This document shows positions 51,769 to 54,543 of a stretch of 54,543 nucleotides of DNA, piece after piece. The DNA lies in contig JXCB02000002.1 of the NCBI GenBank assembly GCA_000828075.3, positions 1,124,761-1,179,303 of the forward strand. The letters are read 5' to 3'. The stretch comes from Tolypothrix campylonemoides VB511288. GTDB lineage: Bacteria > Cyanobacteriota > Cyanobacteriia > Cyanobacteriales > Nostocaceae. Position 1 is the first letter of the stretch, and each line of letters opens with the position of its first letter. Position numbers and translations under genes: made by a program. A model generated the notes under the pieces. That model saw nothing but the letters and a program-made list of their open reading frames with translations, did no database searches and was not told where the DNA came from.

Positions 51769-53169
51769 ATGCTTAATACCGAAACTTTACGGCAAGTTCC
51801 TCTCTTCTCTAAGTTATCAGACAAACAGTTGCAATGGCTAATTGATCAAGGTGTCGAGGTATGGCGAGAACCTGGAGAAATTCATCGCCATCAAGGTGAT
51901 CCTGCTGACCATGTTTTTGTACTGCTAGAAGGTCAAGTTCGGATTACGCAGAAAGTTGGCAATCAAGAAATTTTGTTGGCGATGTACGAACCAAAAACGC
52001 TGTTTGGTGAATTGCCTGTGTTAATGGGTGAGACACATTTCTGGGCGAGTGGTCGTGCTGTGACTCGTAGCCATATTCTGGAATTGCCAAATCAGGTGTT
52101 TTGGGAAATGCTTTCGAGTTGTACTTGCGTCATGACTGAGATTCTCCGCACAATGGCAGAACGGTTGCAAGCGCTACAGACAATATCACAACACAGAGAA
52201 AAACTGGTAGCATTAGGCACTTTGGCAGCAGGATTGGCACACGAGTTGAATAACCCGGCTTCTGCATGTCGTAGGGCTGTAGGACAATTACGTCAAACAA
52301 GGCAAGTGTTGCAGCCTTTAACGGTAAAGCTGAATCAAAAAGAAATGACCTGCGACCAAAAAGCGTTTGTTGCCAAATTACAGCAAGATGCTATAGCCAG
52401 TGCTAGAACAGCAACCAAACTCGATCCATTAACGCAAAGCGATCGCGAGGATGAGGTGATGCAATGGCTAGAAGCACACAATGTAGGCAATGGTTGGAAA
52501 CTTGCTCCCACATTGGTGACAGCAGGACTCGATATCGATTGGCTGGAGAATGTTAAGAAAAATGTAGGTGAATTATTGCTTGGTAACGTCCTAACTTGGA
52601 CAGAAGTAACGTTACAAGAATGGGGTTTGTTAGACGAACTTGACCATTGTACAACCCGAATTTCTACCTTAGTTGATGCCGTTAAAGATTATTCCTACAT
52701 GGATCGGGCACCCCTACAGGAAATAGACGTACATGAAGGTATAGAAAGTACTCTCACAATTCTAAATCACAAGTTAAAGCAAAGTAATGTGGTAATAACG
52801 CGGGAGTATGACTGTGAAGTGCCGCTGATTAGTGCTTATGGCAGAGAACTCAATCAAGTTTGGACGAATTTGATTGATAATGCGATTGATGCTGTCAATG
52901 GGCAAGGTGGTCAAATCTGGATTCGCACCAATTGCGAAAGTGACTTTTTACTTGTGGAAATTGCTGATAATGGTCCAGGAATTCCCCCAGAGGTTCAGTC
53001 TCACATTTTTGAGCCATTTTTTACAACCAAAGGAGTCGGTGAGGGGACTGGGTTAGGTTTGCACATTGTCTACCGCATTGTTGTGGGACAGCATCAGGGT
53101 GATATTCGGCTGTTGTCTCAGCCAGGGGACACCAGATTTCAGGTGCGGTTGCCGATGAATTTGTCCTAG
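51769..53169 (+). CDS. cNMP-binding histidine kinase 2
   Basis: Encodes 466 residues, a paralogue of the gene at 49899. The same order holds: cyclic-nucleotide-type domain (EIHRHQGDPADHVFVLLEG), His-box LAAGLAHELNNPASACRR, shared middle LDPLTQSDREDEVMQWLE, a dimer region SYMDRAPLQEIDVHEGIEST, N-box NQVWTNLIDNAIDA, G1 DNGPGIPP, F-box FEPFFTTKGVG, G2 GTGLGL. All catalytic boxes look intact. With the first kinase and the receiver-flavoprotein it likely forms a two-kinase signalling module. Confidence 0.9.
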   Translation: MLNTETLRQVPLFSKLSDKQLQWLIDQGVEVWREPGEIHRHQGDPADHVFVLLEGQVRITQKVGNQEILLAMYEPKTLFGELPVLMGETHFWASGRAVTRSHILELPNQVFWEMLSSCTCVMTEILRTMAERLQALQTISQHREKLVALGTLAAGLAHELNNPASACRRAVGQLRQTRQVLQPLTVKLNQKEMTCDQKAFVAKLQQDAIASARTATKLDPLTQSDREDEVMQWLEAHNVGNGWKLAPTLVTAGLDIDWLENVKKNVGELLLGNVLTWTEVTLQEWGLLDELDHCTTRISTLVDAVKDYSYMDRAPLQEIDVHEGIESTLTILNHKLKQSNVVITREYDCEVPLISAYGRELNQVWTNLIDNAIDAVNGQGGQIWIRTNCESDFLLVEIADNGPGIPPEVQSHIFEPFFTTKGVGEGTGLGLHIVYRIVVGQHQGDIRLLSQPGDTRFQVRLPMNLS

Positions 53170-53919
53170 TTTGCTGGTTTTACCTAAAGTTTATCAAGCG
53201 TTATGCACGCATTGATGACATAAAGTGCCTGCTTTGCGATGCATTAGGACGTTTGCGTAGCTTGCCCAGGTAATATAGCAATTCTCACTAGCATAGAATA
53301 TACGTATATGGTAGAGGCACGGCATTGTCCATACGTGTGAACTTAAGCTGAAAAGCTTGTAATTACCTTGCCTCATGCCCTTATACTTGTCCACAATTCT
53401 CGCTTCACCCCACCCCGGTTTTGTCTAACGCCAAAACCTGCCCTCCCCTTGGTAAGGGGAGGGGATTAAGGGGAGCCAGCACTGCAGGCGGGTTTCCCGC
53501 CGTAGGTGACTGGCGTGTGGGGTAAAACCAACGTAGAATCAATGGTTAAACGTTAAGTTGGCACCAATAGGCTAGCCTTTGCCCCTACAAAAATCTTTGG
53601 TTCAATGAACTGAAAATCGCTGTAACAGTATATCTTCACAAAAACTGCATAAGTCCTCAAACCTTAGAAATAGATGTAATAAAAGCGAGGACAAACACCC
53701 ATGAGCAACTCTAAAATCATCTTCCAGTCCAAAAAGACAATTTCTCTAAACTTGGTTACAGAAAACGAAACCAGGTTGATTTAATTTCCATGCTGGCTTT
53801 AAACTAAACTCCATGTAGATTAAGTATATTTTCTGTTAAAAATTTAATAATGTGTATCTACCTTCCGTATTTATACGGCAACAATTTTCTTATGCATAAT
53901 TACCAATATCAACTTGAAG
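53170..53919. other. Gap with a dispersed repeat, no gene seen
   Basis: No convincing frame. It holds a GGGGAGGGGATTAAGGGGA tract, a partial composite repeat (agccagcactgcaggcgggt, ttcccgccgtaggtgactgg; 53475-53515), and AT-rich sequence that should contain the promoter of the TPR gene. Confidence 0.45.
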
Positions 53920-54543
53920 ATGAAAGCTAAAACGACAAAAAGCGATTTTTTCAGATATTCAAGACCGAAATTTAAGCTTTACACTTTAATCTGCTTGCTG
54001 AGTGTCGTTTTATTATCCGAATCAGTCGGGGCAAAAAGCACATTAAAACAGTCGCAAATCGCACAGCAACCAGCGACAACGCAGCAAGATGCAACCCGCG
54101 CTGCTGCGGAAAAAGTTTTTGAAGAGGGGATGGCACTTTACAAACAAGGGACAGCAGTATCTCTGCGGCAGGCAATAGAAAAATTGCAAGAAGCGCTGGT
54201 ATTGTGGCAGAAGGCAGGGGATAAACAATGGGAAGCTACTACCCTCCTTATTATTGGCAAAGTCTACTCCGATTTAAAAGACAAACACCAGGCACTAAAA
54301 TACTACAACTCTGCTCTGCCTTTGATCAAACAAGTGGGCCACAAAGCAGCAGAAGCTGCTACCCTTACTGCTATTGGCGCTGTCTACTCCGATTTAGGAG
54401 ACAACCAGAGTGCCCTAAAATACTACAACTCTTCTCTGCCTTTAAGTAAACAAGTCGGCGACAAAGCACAGGAAGCAACAACCCTCAACAATATTGGCGG
54501 TGTCTACTCCAATTTAGGAGACAACCAGAGTGCCCTAAAATAC
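53920..54543 (+). CDS. TPR protein, N-terminal part (cut by window edge)
   Basis: An open frame from ATG at 53920 runs through 208 codons to the right edge. It has a signal-like segment (LYTLICLLSVVLLSESVGA), a Gln/Ala-rich linker, then TPR repeats of about 40 residues, such as TLTAIGAVYSDLGDNQSALK and the next copy TTLNNIGGVYSNLGDNQSAL. At DNA level the last two repeats are nearly identical. In cyanobacteria such TPR arrays with a signal often end in a CHAT protease domain, but that part is outside the window, so this is only a guess. Confidence 0.82.
   Translation, partial: MKAKTTKSDFFRYSRPKFKLYTLICLLSVVLLSESVGAKSTLKQSQIAQQPATTQQDATRAAAEKVFEEGMALYKQGTAVSLRQAIEKLQEALVLWQKAGDKQWEATTLLIIGKVYSDLKDKHQALKYYNSALPLIKQVGHKAAEAATLTAIGAVYSDLGDNQSALKYYNSSLPLSKQVGDKAQEATTLNNIGGVYSNLGDNQSALKY

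Overview
The window comes from a filamentous, probably heterocyst-forming, cyanobacterium (Nostocales; a Scytonema- or Tolypothrix-like genus would fit, but the genus is inferred). The evidence is PsbQ, HemJ, a CHAT/NACHT pair, a PEP-CTERM protein, many GCGATCGC (HIP1) octamers, many small dispersed repeats and several miniature transposons.

Left part (1 to 9377): this looks like one end of a type V-K CRISPR-associated Tn7-like transposon (CAST). tnsB, tnsC and tniQ lie head to tail on the minus strand. Upstream of tnsB are five copies of a TnsB-site-like repeat ending in TGTACA at 9377, the transposon left end. The element runs off the left window edge; cas12k, its guide array and the right end are not visible. 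The cargo seen here is defence-like but damaged: the 3' end of a type I methyltransferase gene cut by nested IS4-family remnants, a DUF3800 gene, an intact hsdS, and a fic gene split by a 155-bp miniature element. An ISH3-type transposase crosses the left edge.

Middle (9378 to 22199): small peptidoglycan-binding protein, a 5'-truncated relic, an SDR oxidoreductase and a pirin (each with a palindrome upstream), dps, a GAF-PAS-GGDEF-EAL protein, then a CHAT-protease/NACHT-ATPase gene pair that shares a short Gly/Gln/Asn-rich motif (candidate amyloid signalling pair), an AraC regulator, a DCC-family thiol oxidoreductase and a hypothetical gene. A lone degenerate CAST-like end lies at 16865.

22200 to 36062: psbQ, a FAD amine-oxidase-type enzyme, an alpha/beta-hydrolase-fold protein lacking its nucleophile, hemJ, a membrane protein, a secreted-protein gene with an in-frame TGA, a two-gene RND efflux system, a broken monooxygenase gene and an Old Yellow Enzyme.

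36320 to 54543: PEP-CTERM protein, a carbohydrate/redox cluster (four SDRs, aquaporin, HAD phosphatase, GH63/MGH1-type glucosidase), a VOC protein, a receiver-glutaredoxin-like-flavoprotein fusion, an antitoxin relic broken by a miniature element, an intact Phd/PIN toxin-antitoxin pair, two paralogous cNMP-binding histidine kinases (likely partners of the fusion), and the start of a TPR protein that runs off the right edge.

A recurring theme is tiny repeats inside genes. At least five genes, including tnsB and tniQ, carry short in-frame repeat insertions. Several others were broken by 70 to 200-bp elements with terminal inverted repeats. No tRNA, rRNA or CRISPR array was seen. Statements on homologues rest on recalled family knowledge; no search was run.
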